Counted from the stretch's first letter, positions 14,673-23,227 are shown. The stretch is 23,252 nt of DNA from SHWC01 sp945902735 (GCA_945902735.1 CAMDNF010000037.1:1-23252), one strand, 5' to 3'. The notes: generated from the letters alone by a model not told the origin. Numbers and translations: made by a program.

Positions 14673-15806
14673 ATGACCGCGCAACGCCCTCTATCCGATG
14701 CCGAACGGCTCGACTGGCTTAGGCTCAGCCGAAGCGAGAATGTCGGCCCGATCACCTTCTTTGCATTGTTGCAGCGCCTCGGCAGCGCCGGTGCGGCGCT
14801 CGAGGCGCTGCCCGATTGGGCGCGGCGGGGTGGGCGGCGGGGGCCGATCCGCATCGCCACGCGAAGCGCCGCCGAGCGCGAGATCGAGGCGATCGCGCGC
14901 ATGGGCGGGCGGCTGATCGCGCGCGCCGACCCCGATTACCCGGTGCCGCTGGCCGCGATTCCCGATGCACCGCCTTTGATCATCGTGCGCGGCGATGCAC
15001 GCCTCCTCGCCCGACCGACGCTGGCGATGGTCGGCGCGCGGAACGCCTCGGCCAATGGCGTGCGCTTTGCCACAACGCTCGCGAGGGAGCTTGGCGAGGC
15101 TGGCTATGTGATAGCCTCAGGTCTCGCGCGCGGGATCGACGCGGGCGCCCATCGGGGTGCGCTCGCCACCGGCACCGTCGCGGTGGTAGCGGGCGGGCCA
15201 GACATCGTCTACCCGCCCGAGCACGCGGCCTTAAGCGACGAGATCATCGCCCGCGGCGCGCTTGTCACCGAGATGCCACCGGGCGTCGAGCCGCAGGCCA
15301 GGCACTTTCCACGCCGTAACCGGATCATCTTAGGGTTGTCGCGGGGCGTGGTGGTGGTCGAGGCGGCGCCGCAATCGGGCTCGCTGATCACGGCCCGGCT
15401 CGCGCTCGAGCAGGGCCGTGAGGTTTTCGCGGTGCCGGGTTCACCGCTCGACCCGCGCGCGCGCGGGCCCAATAATTTGATCCGCCAGGGCGCGGTTTTG
15501 GTCGAAAACGCGGCCGATGTGATTGACGCGCTGGCCCAAATACAGCCCTCCCGGCTGGCTGAGCCGACCGATGGGGCGCCCTATCGGGTGCCTAGTCCTG
15601 AGACACCGGACGAGGCGGCGCTGCGGGCGGGACGGGCGGTTTTGCTGGGTTTGCTGGGGCCAACGCCGGTCTCGGCCGACGAGTTGATCCGGCAGAGCCG
15701 GTTGACACCCGCGCTCACCGTCACCATTTTGCTGGAGCTTGAGCTGGCTGGCCGCCTGGATCGACTTCCCGGTGGGTTGGTGGCTTTACGCGCAACACCA
15801 GATTGA
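14673..15806 (+). CDS. dprA: DNA-processing protein DprA (Smf)
   Basis: This 377-residue protein has the three-part DprA layout. An N-terminal helix-hairpin-helix-like region is near residues 5-60. The Rossmann-like core runs from VGARNASANG through IASGLARGIDAGAHRGAL, HFPRRNRIILGLSRGVVVVEA, GSLITARLALEQGREVFAVPG and NNLIRQGA. A C-terminal DML1-like winged helix lies around residues 310-377. DprA protects incoming single strands and loads RecA during transformation; it is also widespread in species not known to be competent. The ATG at 14673 lies directly behind a stable hairpin (see that entry), 31 bases after plsY. topA follows. Confidence 0.96.
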   Translation: MTAQRPLSDAERLDWLRLSRSENVGPITFFALLQRLGSAGAALEALPDWARRGGRRGPIRIATRSAAEREIEAIARMGGRLIARADPDYPVPLAAIPDAPPLIIVRGDARLLARPTLAMVGARNASANGVRFATTLARELGEAGYVIASGLARGIDAGAHRGALATGTVAVVAGGPDIVYPPEHAALSDEIIARGALVTEMPPGVEPQARHFPRRNRIILGLSRGVVVVEAAPQSGSLITARLALEQGREVFAVPGSPLDPRARGPNNLIRQGAVLVENAADVIDALAQIQPSRLAEPTDGAPYRVPSPETPDEAALRAGRAVLLGLLGPTPVSADELIRQSRLTPALTVTILLELELAGRLDRLPGGLVALRATPD

Positions 15807-15837
15807 CTCCACCCCCAACCTACGAGTGCGCCAGAGC

Positions 15838-18519
15838 GTGACGAAGGCTCTCGTCATTGTGGAATCGCCGACCAAGGCGACCACCATCAACCGCTATTTG
15901 GGCGCCGGCTATGTGGTTCTCGCCTCCTATGGCCATATCCGCGATCTGCCGGCCAAAGATGGCTCGGTGCGCCCCGATGCCGCCTTCGAAATGGATTGGG
16001 AAATCACCGAGGGCTCCGAAAAGAACATTCGCGCGATCAGCCAGGCGCTGAAGGGTGCCGATGCCCTTTTCCTCGCGACCGACCCCGACCGCGAGGGCGA
16101 AGCGATCTCCTGGCACGTCTTTGATGAGCTCGAACGGCGCAAGCTGCTCGGCAAAATCAGCGTCAAGCGCGTGGTCTTCCATGAGGTGACCAAGGGCGCT
16201 GTGATCGAGGCAATCGAGAATCCGCGCGATCTCGATACCCACCTGGTCGATGCCTATAAGGCGCGCCGGGCGCTCGACTATCTTGTCGGCTTCACGCTGT
16301 CGCCGGTGCTGTGGCGTAAATTGCCGGGCGCGCGCTCGGCCGGGCGCGTGCAATCGGTTGCGCTGCGATTGATCTGCGACCGCGAGGCCGAGATCGAAGC
16401 GTTCCGGACGCGCGAATATTGGACGGTCGATGTCGAGCTCGAAACCGCGAAAGGCGAGCGCCTGCTGGCGCGTCTCGCGAAACTAAACGGCAAGAAGCTC
16501 GATAAATTCGACCTCGACGGCAAGGACAAGGCCGAGGCCGCGCGTCAGGCGATCGAGGCCGCGAACTTCACGGTTGCGAGCGTCGAGGAGAAGCGCGTCA
16601 AGCGCAACCCGGCGCCGCCCTTTACGACCTCGACCTTGCAGCAAGAGGCCTCGCGCAAACTCGGCTTCACCGCGCGACGGACCATGAAGATCGCGCAAGA
16701 ACTCTATGAAGGCGTGCCGCTCGATGGCGAGCGCGTTGGCCTGATCAGCTATATGCGCACCGATAGCGTACAGCTTTCGCGCACCGCGCTGGATGATGCG
16801 CGGCACGTCATTCAGGGCGAATATGGCGATGCCTATGTGCCCGATGGCCCGCGCTATTACCGCTCGGCGGCGAAGAACGCGCAAGAAGCGCATGAAGCGA
16901 TTCGGCCGACCGCCTTGTCGCGGCGGCCAGGATCGGTCGCGTCCAACCTATCGGGGGATCAGGCGCGGCTCTATGAATTGATCTGGAAGCGCACACTGGC
17001 CTGCCAAATGGTGAGCGCCGAGTTCGATCAAGTGGCGGCCGACATCGATTCGCCCGATGGGAAGCTGTCCTTGCGCGCGATCGGTACGACCCTCGCCTTC
17101 GATGGCTTTCTCAGAGTCTATCAAGAAGGCCATGACGACGAAGGCGATGACGAGAACGAGCGTCGCCTGCCGCCCTTGAAACAAAACGATGCGATGCGGC
17201 GCCTCGCCATCAAGCCCGAGCAGCATTTTACCGAACCGCCGCCGCGCTTCACCGAAGCGAGTTTGGTCAAGAAACTCGAAGAACTTGGCATCGGTCGGCC
17301 CTCGACCTATGCCTCGATCATCTCGGTGCTGCAGGACCGCAAATATGTGGTGCTCGACAAAAAGCGCTTCGTGCCGGAAGACCGCGGCCGGGTGGTAACC
17401 TCGTTCCTCGAGAATTTCTTTCGTCGCTATGTCGAATATGGCTTCACGGCCGCGCTCGAAGATCAGCTCGACCAAATTTCCGCCGGCGAAATCGGCTGGA
17501 AGCAGGTGCTGACCGATTTCTGGACCGATTTCAAAACGGCGGTTGAAGGCACGGGGCATCTGCGCGTCAAGGACGTGCTCGACACACTCGACGCTGCCCT
17601 CGCGCCGCATCTTTTCCCGCCGGCCGCCGATGGCAAGGACCAGCGCATCTGCCCGGTTTGCACCGATGGGCGCTTGAGCCTCAAATTGGGGCGCTTCGGC
17701 CCCTTCATCGGGTGCTCGCGCTATCCTGAATGCCGCTTCACCCGGCAATTGATCAGCAATGACGCCAATGGCGAAGACAGCCCAGAACTCTCCGCCGGAC
17801 CGAAAGCCCTTGGCGCCGATCCGGTGAGCAGCCTCGCGGTCAGTCTGCGCAAGGGGCCCTATGGGCACTATGTTCAGCTCGGCGAAGCGAGCGCCGAGAA
17901 GAAGGCGCCGAAGCCGAAGCGCGTGTCCTTACCGCGCGGGCTTGCGCCCGATGCGGTCGATCTCGAACGCGCGCTCGCGCTGCTCTCGCTGCCGCGCGAG
18001 GTTGGCAAACATCCGGATAGCGGTGAGCCGATCCTGGCGGGCATTGGTCGCTTCGGGCCCTATGTCGTCCATCAGAAGGTCTATAAGTCGCTCACCAAGG
18101 ACGAGGACGTGCTGACGGTCGGGTTGAACCGCGCGGTCGCGCTAATCGCCGAGGGCAAGCGCGGCGGGGCCAAGGTGTTGCGCGAAGTTGGCGCGCATCC
18201 GGAAGGCGGCGAGCCGATCGTGATCAAGGAAGGGCGCTATGGGCCCTATTTACAGCACAAGCGCGTCATGGCGACCGTGCCGAAGGGTGCCGACATCGCA
18301 ACACTGAGCCTTGCCGATGCCGTCGCCCTAATCGCCGCAAAAGCCGGCAAAAAAGGCGGGGCCCGACGCGGCGGGCGTAAATCGGCCGCGCCGAAAAAAG
18401 ATACCGCTTCGCCCGACGCCGCCGCCGCACCGGCCAAGAAGCGTAGCGCGGCCAAGCCCCGCGCACGCGCGTCGAAGAAAAAACCGGCGGCGAGCGGCGG
18501 AGCGCAGGGCGCGACGTGA
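15838..18519 (+). CDS. topA: DNA topoisomerase I (type IA)
   Basis: This 893-residue enzyme relaxes negative supercoils. The TOPRIM domain opens with VIVESPTKATTINRYLG (Glu9) and has DPDREGEAISWH at residues 82-93. LPGARSAGRVQSVALRL and the active-site Tyr305 in GLISYMRTDSV follow, then LGIGRPSTYA. One four-cysteine zinc ribbon (Cys605, 608, 626, 632) is followed by three beta-rich C-terminal repeats with GRFGPY/GRYGPY-type cores. A roughly 60-residue Lys/Ala/Arg-rich tail ends the protein. The start is uncertain: GTG at 15838 gives the usual short N-terminus, and GTG at 15826 would add four residues. The longer in-frame ATG at 15739 lies inside dprA and is unlikely. Its stop overlaps the rnr start. 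Confidence 0.96.
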   Translation: MTKALVIVESPTKATTINRYLGAGYVVLASYGHIRDLPAKDGSVRPDAAFEMDWEITEGSEKNIRAISQALKGADALFLATDPDREGEAISWHVFDELERRKLLGKISVKRVVFHEVTKGAVIEAIENPRDLDTHLVDAYKARRALDYLVGFTLSPVLWRKLPGARSAGRVQSVALRLICDREAEIEAFRTREYWTVDVELETAKGERLLARLAKLNGKKLDKFDLDGKDKAEAARQAIEAANFTVASVEEKRVKRNPAPPFTTSTLQQEASRKLGFTARRTMKIAQELYEGVPLDGERVGLISYMRTDSVQLSRTALDDARHVIQGEYGDAYVPDGPRYYRSAAKNAQEAHEAIRPTALSRRPGSVASNLSGDQARLYELIWKRTLACQMVSAEFDQVAADIDSPDGKLSLRAIGTTLAFDGFLRVYQEGHDDEGDDENERRLPPLKQNDAMRRLAIKPEQHFTEPPPRFTEASLVKKLEELGIGRPSTYASIISVLQDRKYVVLDKKRFVPEDRGRVVTSFLENFFRRYVEYGFTAALEDQLDQISAGEIGWKQVLTDFWTDFKTAVEGTGHLRVKDVLDTLDAALAPHLFPPAADGKDQRICPVCTDGRLSLKLGRFGPFIGCSRYPECRFTRQLISNDANGEDSPELSAGPKALGADPVSSLAVSLRKGPYGHYVQLGEASAEKKAPKPKRVSLPRGLAPDAVDLERALALLSLPREVGKHPDSGEPILAGIGRFGPYVVHQKVYKSLTKDEDVLTVGLNRAVALIAEGKRGGAKVLREVGAHPEGGEPIVIKEGRYGPYLQHKRVMATVPKGADIATLSLADAVALIAAKAGKKGGARRGGRKSAAPKKDTASPDAAAAPAKKRSAAKPRARASKKKPAASGGAQGAT

Positions 18520-20741
18520 GCGCGAAGCCGCCCGCGCGCGGCCGACTGCCCTCGCGCGACGAGCTGCTGCGTTACATCGCCGAGAGCCCAACGCGCGTGG
18601 GCAAACGCGAGATCGCGCGGGCCTTTGGCCTCAAAGGCGATGCGCGCATCGATCTCAAGCGTCTCTTGCGCGAGCTGAAAGACGATGGCGCGGTGCACCG
18701 CTCCGACAAACGAAGCGTGCACATCGCCGGCGCGCTGCCCGCGACCTGCGTGATCGAAATCCATGACATCGACGTCGATGGCGAGTTGAAGGCTCGGCCC
18801 GCGGTCTGGGAGGACGAGGCCGAGCCGCCGCCGATCGTGGTGGCACCGACCGCGCGCGGCGTACCGGCGCTCGGCGTCGGCGATCGCGCGTTGGCGCGGC
18901 TTAGAAAATTGCCTGAGGGCGGCTATGAGGCGGTTGTCATTCGCCTCGTCGAAGGGCGCCGCGAAGAGATCGTCGGCGTGTTTGAGCGCCGGGCCAATGG
19001 TGGCGTGATCCGGCCAACCGATCGGCGTACGCGCGGCCCGCTGATGGTGCGGGAGGCCGACCGCCATGACGCGCTCGAGGGCGAAATCGTGGTTGCCGAG
19101 CGACTGCCGCAAAGTGGCTATGAACCGCATGCGCGGATTCGCGAGCGGCTTGGTTCGATCAATACACCGCGCGCGGTCAGCCTGATCGCGATTCATACGC
19201 ATGGCATTCCGACGCGCTTTTCCGAAGCCGCGCTGGCCGAGGCGCGCGCGGCTCAGCCTGTGCCGCTCGGCGAGCGGACCGATTTGCGTGACCTACCGCT
19301 GGTGACGATCGATGGCGAGGATGCGCGCGATTTCGACGACGCGGTGTTCGCCGAGGCGGATCGCGATCCAACTAACAAAGATGGCCATCACGTTATCGTC
19401 GCGATTGCCGATGTGGCGCATTATGTGCGCGGCCATGGCGGTTTGGACCGCGATGCACGCACACGCGGCAATTCGGTTTATTTTCCCGATCGCGTCGTGC
19501 CCATGCTGCCCGAACAATTATCGAACGAATTGTGCTCCTTGAAGCCGGGAGAACCGCGCGCCTGCCTCGCCGTTCACCTATGGCTCGATGCGCACGGACA
19601 CAAGAAACGCCATCAATTCGTCCGCGGCCTGATGCGAAGCCGCGCGCGTTTGACCTATCGACAAATGCAGGAAGCGGCCGATGGTCGCCCCGACGAGACC
19701 ACCGCGCCCTTGCTGAAGGACGTCGTCGAGCCGCTCTATGCCGCGTTTCACGCCTTGTGGGAGGCGCGGCGCAAGCGCGGCACGCTCGAGCTCGATTTGC
19801 CGGAACGCAAAGTTAGTTTCAGACCCGACGGCGCGATCGCCACCATCGAGCCGGCGCCGCGCTATGACAGCCATCGCCTGATCGAAGAAATGATGATCGT
19901 GGCCAATGTGGCGGCGGCGGAGACGCTTGAGGGCGCCGGCGCGCCCTGCATGTATCGCATTCATGATCGACCCGATGTCGCCAAGCTCGAATCCTTGCGC
20001 GGCTTCTTGAAAGAGATCGGATTGAAGCCGCCGCGCCGCGACGCGGCGACGCCTCATGCATTCAACGAGGTGCTTACGAGTGCCGCGGAATCGAAGCATC
20101 GGCATTTGGTCAATCTGATGATCCTGCGGAGCCAGGCGCAGGCCGAATATAATCCGCGCAATCTCGGCCATTTCGGGCTCGGGCTGAAACGCTATGCGCA
20201 TTTTACTTCACCGATCCGGCGCTATGCCGACCTCTTGGTGCATCGGGCGCTGATCGGCGCGCTCAAATTTGGCGATGATGGTTTGGGCGGCGATGCCAAA
20301 GCGGGCTTCGCCAAGCTCGGCCAACACATATCCGCGACCGAGAGGCGCGCCCAATTGGCCGAGCGCGATTCGCTCGATCGCTATACGACGGCTTTTCTGT
20401 CGGAACGGGTCGGCGCGACCTTTGCGGGCCGAATCGAAGGCGTCACGCGCTTCGGTGTTTTCGTGACCTTGGACGACACGGGGGCAAGCGGCCTTGTACC
20501 CGCGAGTACGCTCGGCGCCGGGCGGCCCCATCATGACGTCGAGCGACATTGTCTTGAGATCGGCGGCGTTGTGCTTAGACTCGGCGTACCGGTCCGCGTT
20601 CGGCTGGCGGAAGCCAATGTGGCGACCGGCGGCATGGTGTTCGAACTCCTCGAACACGACGGCAAGACCTTCGAGCCGGGTGAGAGCACGCGACCGATGC
20701 GGCGCGACGGCCCACCTCGGCCGCGTGGACGGCGGCGTTGA
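18516..20741 (+). CDS. rnr: Ribonuclease R
   Basis: This 741-residue 3'-to-5' exoribonuclease of the RNase II/R family degrades structured RNA, including rRNA and mRNA fragments. An N-terminal winged-helix region (about 11-65) carries REIARAFGLKGDAR. Cold-shock-like domains cover about 75-215. The RNB catalytic domain starts near 255 with TIDGEDARDFDDAVFAE (metal-binding Asp266, 272, 274, 275) and includes the late YAHFTSPIRRYADLLVHR. An S1 domain (about 635-715, FAGRIEGVTRFGVFVTL) ends in a short Arg/Pro tail. The GTG start overlaps the topA stop by four bases (GTGA), so translation is coupled. An 81-residue orf follows after 80 bases. Confidence 0.97.
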   Translation: MSAKPPARGRLPSRDELLRYIAESPTRVGKREIARAFGLKGDARIDLKRLLRELKDDGAVHRSDKRSVHIAGALPATCVIEIHDIDVDGELKARPAVWEDEAEPPPIVVAPTARGVPALGVGDRALARLRKLPEGGYEAVVIRLVEGRREEIVGVFERRANGGVIRPTDRRTRGPLMVREADRHDALEGEIVVAERLPQSGYEPHARIRERLGSINTPRAVSLIAIHTHGIPTRFSEAALAEARAAQPVPLGERTDLRDLPLVTIDGEDARDFDDAVFAEADRDPTNKDGHHVIVAIADVAHYVRGHGGLDRDARTRGNSVYFPDRVVPMLPEQLSNELCSLKPGEPRACLAVHLWLDAHGHKKRHQFVRGLMRSRARLTYRQMQEAADGRPDETTAPLLKDVVEPLYAAFHALWEARRKRGTLELDLPERKVSFRPDGAIATIEPAPRYDSHRLIEEMMIVANVAAAETLEGAGAPCMYRIHDRPDVAKLESLRGFLKEIGLKPPRRDAATPHAFNEVLTSAAESKHRHLVNLMILRSQAQAEYNPRNLGHFGLGLKRYAHFTSPIRRYADLLVHRALIGALKFGDDGLGGDAKAGFAKLGQHISATERRAQLAERDSLDRYTTAFLSERVGATFAGRIEGVTRFGVFVTLDDTGASGLVPASTLGAGRPHHDVERHCLEIGGVVLRLGVPVRVRLAEANVATGGMVFELLEHDGKTFEPGESTRPMRRDGPPRPRGRRR

Positions 20742-20821
20742 TCGGGCCGCGATCGAGCACGCTGGCAGACATCGACGGCTCGCGCTAGGTTCCGGCCCGT
20801 TGAATAATGTGAGGACATAGC

Positions 20822-21067
20822 GTGGCGCGGCCAACCGATACGCAATTGGCTTGGTTGAAACGCGGGCTTTCGGAGCCCGGCGGCAAACTTCCGCTGTTCG
20901 ACCATGATGGTCGCACGGTCGACGCACGTACGGTTCAAGCCTGCCTCAAGGCGGGGTGGGCTGAACCTTGGCGGCATAACCCGCTTAAACCGGACTGGCA
21001 GGTTTGTCGCTTGACCGAAGCGGGGCGACAAACGGCGATGGCCGAGAGCGTCGAGATCTCGTCTTGA
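20822..21067 (+). CDS. Small winged-helix-like protein of unknown function
   Basis: This 81-residue protein does not match a family I can name. Its layout suggests a tiny winged helix: TQLAWLKRGLSEPG as a first helix, the DGRTVDARTVQACLKAGWAEPW helix-turn-helix-like segment, then WQVCRLTEAGR, which resembles the beta-wing and LTxxGR end of MarR- or PadR-type domains. The GTG start at 20822 has GAGGA 7 bases upstream. The stop overlaps the likely MFS start (TTGA), so the two are probably coupled. A role in regulating, or acting with, rnr or the transporter is only inference from position. Confidence 0.75.
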   Translation: MARPTDTQLAWLKRGLSEPGGKLPLFDHDGRTVDARTVQACLKAGWAEPWRHNPLKPDWQVCRLTEAGRQTAMAESVEISS

Positions 21068-22281
21068 GCGAGCAGGCGCCGGCCTTGAACATCGCGGCGG
21101 GTGGTGGCGGCACCGAAGCGGAGGTGCCGCAGACCACGGTCCGCGCGATTGTTTGCGTCATCATCAGCGTGGCGTTTTTTGGCTTGTGCTACGGCTATTC
21201 GCTGCCGGTGCTGTCGTTCATCATGGAGCGCGGCGGGCTCAGCGAAACCATGATCGGCCTGAACACGGCGATCAGCTCGGTGGCGGTTTTGGTCTTCGGG
21301 CCGTTCGTGCCCCGCCTGCTCGGCCGCTTCGGATTGCGCACCCCGATCTTCGCTTCGATCTTGCTCGGCGTCGCGATGATCCCGCCGATCGCCTTTACCG
21401 AACCGCTTTATGCCTGGTTCCCGCTTCGCTTCGTTCTCGGCGCGGTGATCTTCACCGCCTTGATCGCGGCCGATATCTGGGTCACACAGGGGGCCAGCCC
21501 GAAGAGACGCGGCCGGGTGCTAGGATTTTATGGCGCCGCGATCGCGGGCGGCATTGCCGCCGGTCCCAATCTTGTGGCGATCACCGGGTCTGAAGGCTTG
21601 GCCCCTTTTTATTGCGCGGGCGGGCTGCTTGCGGCGGCGATGGTGCCGATGCTTTTTGCCTATGGGCCGGTGCCGAGCGTCGCGCGCGCGAAAATTCCAA
21701 GGCTGAGCATCTTTTTGATTACCGTGCCGATCGCGACCATGGCCGTGTTCGTTTTCGGTTTTATGGATTCATCCATCCTGTCGCTGCTTCCCATTTATGG
21801 GCTTCGGCTTGGCGCCACCGAAAATCAAGGGGCCACACTCGCCTCGCTGGTCATGGTGGGCTCGGTGCTCTTGCAGCCGTTCATCGGCTATGTGGCGGAC
21901 CGCGTACCGAGGGTCCTTGTGCTGGCCTCGCTCGGCGTGATGGGCAGCGGCGCGGCGGTGCTGGTGCCTCTTTGCTTCAACAACCCCGTTGTGCTTTATC
22001 CCGCGCTCTTCGTGCTCGGTGGCTCGGTCACAGGCCTTTACGCGCTCAGCCTAGCGATCTTGGGCGATCGCTTCGTCGGCGGCGAGCTGGCCGCCGCGGT
22101 GACGGTCTTTACCATGCTCACCGCGGCTGGGACGACCGTTGGCCCGATTCTCACGGGCAGCGCGATGAGCGAATTCCAGCCCCATGGCTTCCCGGCCAGT
22201 CTCGCGGCCGCGATGCTGCTGGTGCCGTTGATTGGCCTGATAAGCTGGCTCTCCGGTAGGGGGGCGCGGGCCCGCCCTTGA
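21064..22281 (+). CDS. Major facilitator superfamily transporter
   Basis: This protein of about 405 residues has some twelve hydrophobic segments and MFS signatures. A motif-A-like GPFVPRLLGRFGLRTPIF follows TM2, a second such loop IGYVADRVPRVLVLASLG lies in the C-terminal half, and VGPILTGSAMSEF is near the end. The substrate is not evident. A sugar, drug or YcaD-like carrier are all possible. The start is uncertain: TTG at 21064 overlaps the preceding stop (TTGA) and removes 20 residues that duplicate the upstream coding region in another frame. GTG at 21124 is an alternative. It lies between rnr and rpmG, which are usually close in alphaproteobacteria. Its stop codon overlaps the -35 box of the rpmG promoter. 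Confidence 0.9.
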   Translation: MSEQAPALNIAAGGGGTEAEVPQTTVRAIVCVIISVAFFGLCYGYSLPVLSFIMERGGLSETMIGLNTAISSVAVLVFGPFVPRLLGRFGLRTPIFASILLGVAMIPPIAFTEPLYAWFPLRFVLGAVIFTALIAADIWVTQGASPKRRGRVLGFYGAAIAGGIAAGPNLVAITGSEGLAPFYCAGGLLAAAMVPMLFAYGPVPSVARAKIPRLSIFLITVPIATMAVFVFGFMDSSILSLLPIYGLRLGATENQGATLASLVMVGSVLLQPFIGYVADRVPRVLVLASLGVMGSGAAVLVPLCFNNPVVLYPALFVLGGSVTGLYALSLAILGDRFVGGELAAAVTVFTMLTAAGTTVGPILTGSAMSEFQPHGFPASLAAAMLLVPLIGLISWLSGRGARARP

Positions 22282-22305
22282 CACAAAGACGATGGCCGCT
22301 ATTGT
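22278..22305 (+). promoter_or_regulatory. Probable rpmG promoter
   Basis: A perfect TTGACA (22278-22283) is followed after 16 bases by TATTGT (22300-22305), four of six to the -10 consensus. Transcription would begin near 22312, about 30 bases before the rpmG ATG. The -35 box overlaps the MFS stop codon, so rpmG can be expressed apart from the upstream run. Confidence 0.55.
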
Positions 22306-22341
22306 CGCGCCAACTCAATAGCGAATGGATAGGGAACGGCC

Positions 22342-22509
22342 ATGGCCAAACCCAATAATATCATTGTCAAACTCGTGAGCTCGGCGGGCACGGGCTTCTT
22401 CTATACGACGCGCAAGAACCCGAAGACTCAGACAGAAAAAATGACCGCGCGCAAATACGACCCGGTCGTGCGCAAGCATGTCGATTTCAAAGAAGGCAAG
22501 ATCAAATAG
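22342..22509 (+). CDS. rpmG: 50S ribosomal protein L33
   Basis: This 55-residue ribosomal protein L33 is a component of the large subunit near the E site. It reads MAKPNNIIVKLVSSAGTGFF and continues with YTTRKNPKT, the KMTARKYDPVVRKHVDFKE block and a KIK end, the typical alphaproteobacterial form. It has no cysteines, so it is the zinc-independent (C-minus) version. AGGGAACGGCC just upstream gives a ribosome binding site. A good promoter overlaps the end of the MFS gene. Confidence 0.97.
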   Translation: MAKPNNIIVKLVSSAGTGFFYTTRKNPKTQTEKMTARKYDPVVRKHVDFKEGKIK

Positions 22510-22603
22510 CGCCTGCCTGGTGGGGTACGCGCGGTGATTTTGTTGGGTGGGAACGCTTTGCTCCCCCTCTTGGCTTCTTAGGCTACGCCGCTCAGGACTC
22601 AGC

Positions 22604-23101
22604 ATGCGAGCGACGGTTCCGAAAGCCATCATCATAAAAATATCATTAGGACCAGCGTTGTTCGTGGCGTTGATGCTTGCCATCAATGCGTTTACGGCTG
22701 GGGCGTCGGCCGGCGAGTCTGAGGGCTGGCGCGCCTATCAAGCCAGGGATTACAGCCGCGCCGAACAGCTGTGGCAGCGCGATGCGGCCAAAGGTGATCG
22801 CCACGCCGCGTTCGGCCTCGGCATGCTTGCGGACCGCCAGGGCGATGAGGCGGCCGCCGCCGTCCACTATGAAAAAGCGGCAAGCGCCGGTCTCGGATCG
22901 GCGCAAGTGTTGATTGCCGATCGGTATATTTCCGGCAAAGGCGTTGCGGCAAATCCGATCGTGGCCTTCGCGTGGTTGACCCGCGCGGTCGCCTCTGGCG
23001 TACCGAACGCCGCGACGATCCGCGATCAGCTCGCGCAAACCATGACGGCCGACGCGGTGCGCGAGGCCGAAGCCCTCGCCCAGACACTGAATTCGAAATA
23101 G
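22604..23101 (+). CDS. Exported Sel1-repeat protein
   Basis: This 165-residue protein has a probable signal peptide, residues 1-36: basic start MRATVPK, hydrophobic core PALFVALMLAINAF, and ASA before GESEG. The mature part is built of Sel1/TPR-like helical repeats. These are EGWRAYQARDYSRAEQLWQ, AAFGLGMLADRQGDEAAAAV with HYEKAASAGLGSAQ, and ADRYISGKGVAANPIVAFAW with LTRAVASGVPNA. Such repeats mediate protein-protein contacts, often in envelope processes. I choose the ATG at 22604, with AGGA upstream, over an in-frame start at 22547 that lacks a site and would put a non-hydrophobic stretch before the signal. The partner is unknown. Confidence 0.85.
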   Translation: MRATVPKAIIIKISLGPALFVALMLAINAFTAGASAGESEGWRAYQARDYSRAEQLWQRDAAKGDRHAAFGLGMLADRQGDEAAAAVHYEKAASAGLGSAQVLIADRYISGKGVAANPIVAFAWLTRAVASGVPNAATIRDQLAQTMTADAVREAEALAQTLNSK

Positions 23102-23103
23102 TT

Positions 23104-23139
23104 CTAGAGCATGTTCCGACCAAGTCGAATCGGTTGCGC
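23104..23139. repeat. REP-like motif (ctagagcatgttccga...tcggtt)
   Basis: A few bases after the Sel1-gene stop is CTAGAGCATGTTCCGACC followed by AAGTCGAATCGGTT, with CCGA/TCGG arms forming a small palindrome. From memory, CTAGAGCATG-type sequences are dispersed intergenic repeats in many alphaproteobacteria. Only one copy is in this window, so its repeat nature is not shown here. Confidence 0.45.
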
Positions 23140-23147
23140 CGGAGGAA

Positions 23148-23227
23148 TTTTGCGTCGCGGGCAGAAGCAGGGCGAAGCGCGTAGCGGGGCCTACGGGCGA
23201 GCCCTGTGACGAACCCGCGCCGCAAAA
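23148..23227. repeat. Long imperfect palindrome, possible terminator or repeat element
   Basis: Three nested arm pairs are visible. TTTTGCGTCGCGGG (23148-23161) pairs with CCCGCGCCGCAAAA (23214-23227) with one mismatch. CAGGGC (23168-23173) pairs with GCCCTG (23201-23206). CGTAG (23180-23184) pairs with CTACG (23191-23195) around a six-base loop. The outer arms start and end in T4/A4, so RNA from either strand could form a stem near a short T-run. This fits a bidirectional terminator or a mobile intergenic repeat. Confidence 0.5.

Noticed and set aside
15739..15837. A 33-residue N-terminal extension of TopA
   Set aside because: It lies inside the dprA coding region. TopA proteins normally begin a few residues before the VIVESP motif.
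16948..17868. A 306-codon minus-strand open frame inside topA
   Set aside because: It lies wholly opposite conserved topoisomerase sequence and shows no domain.
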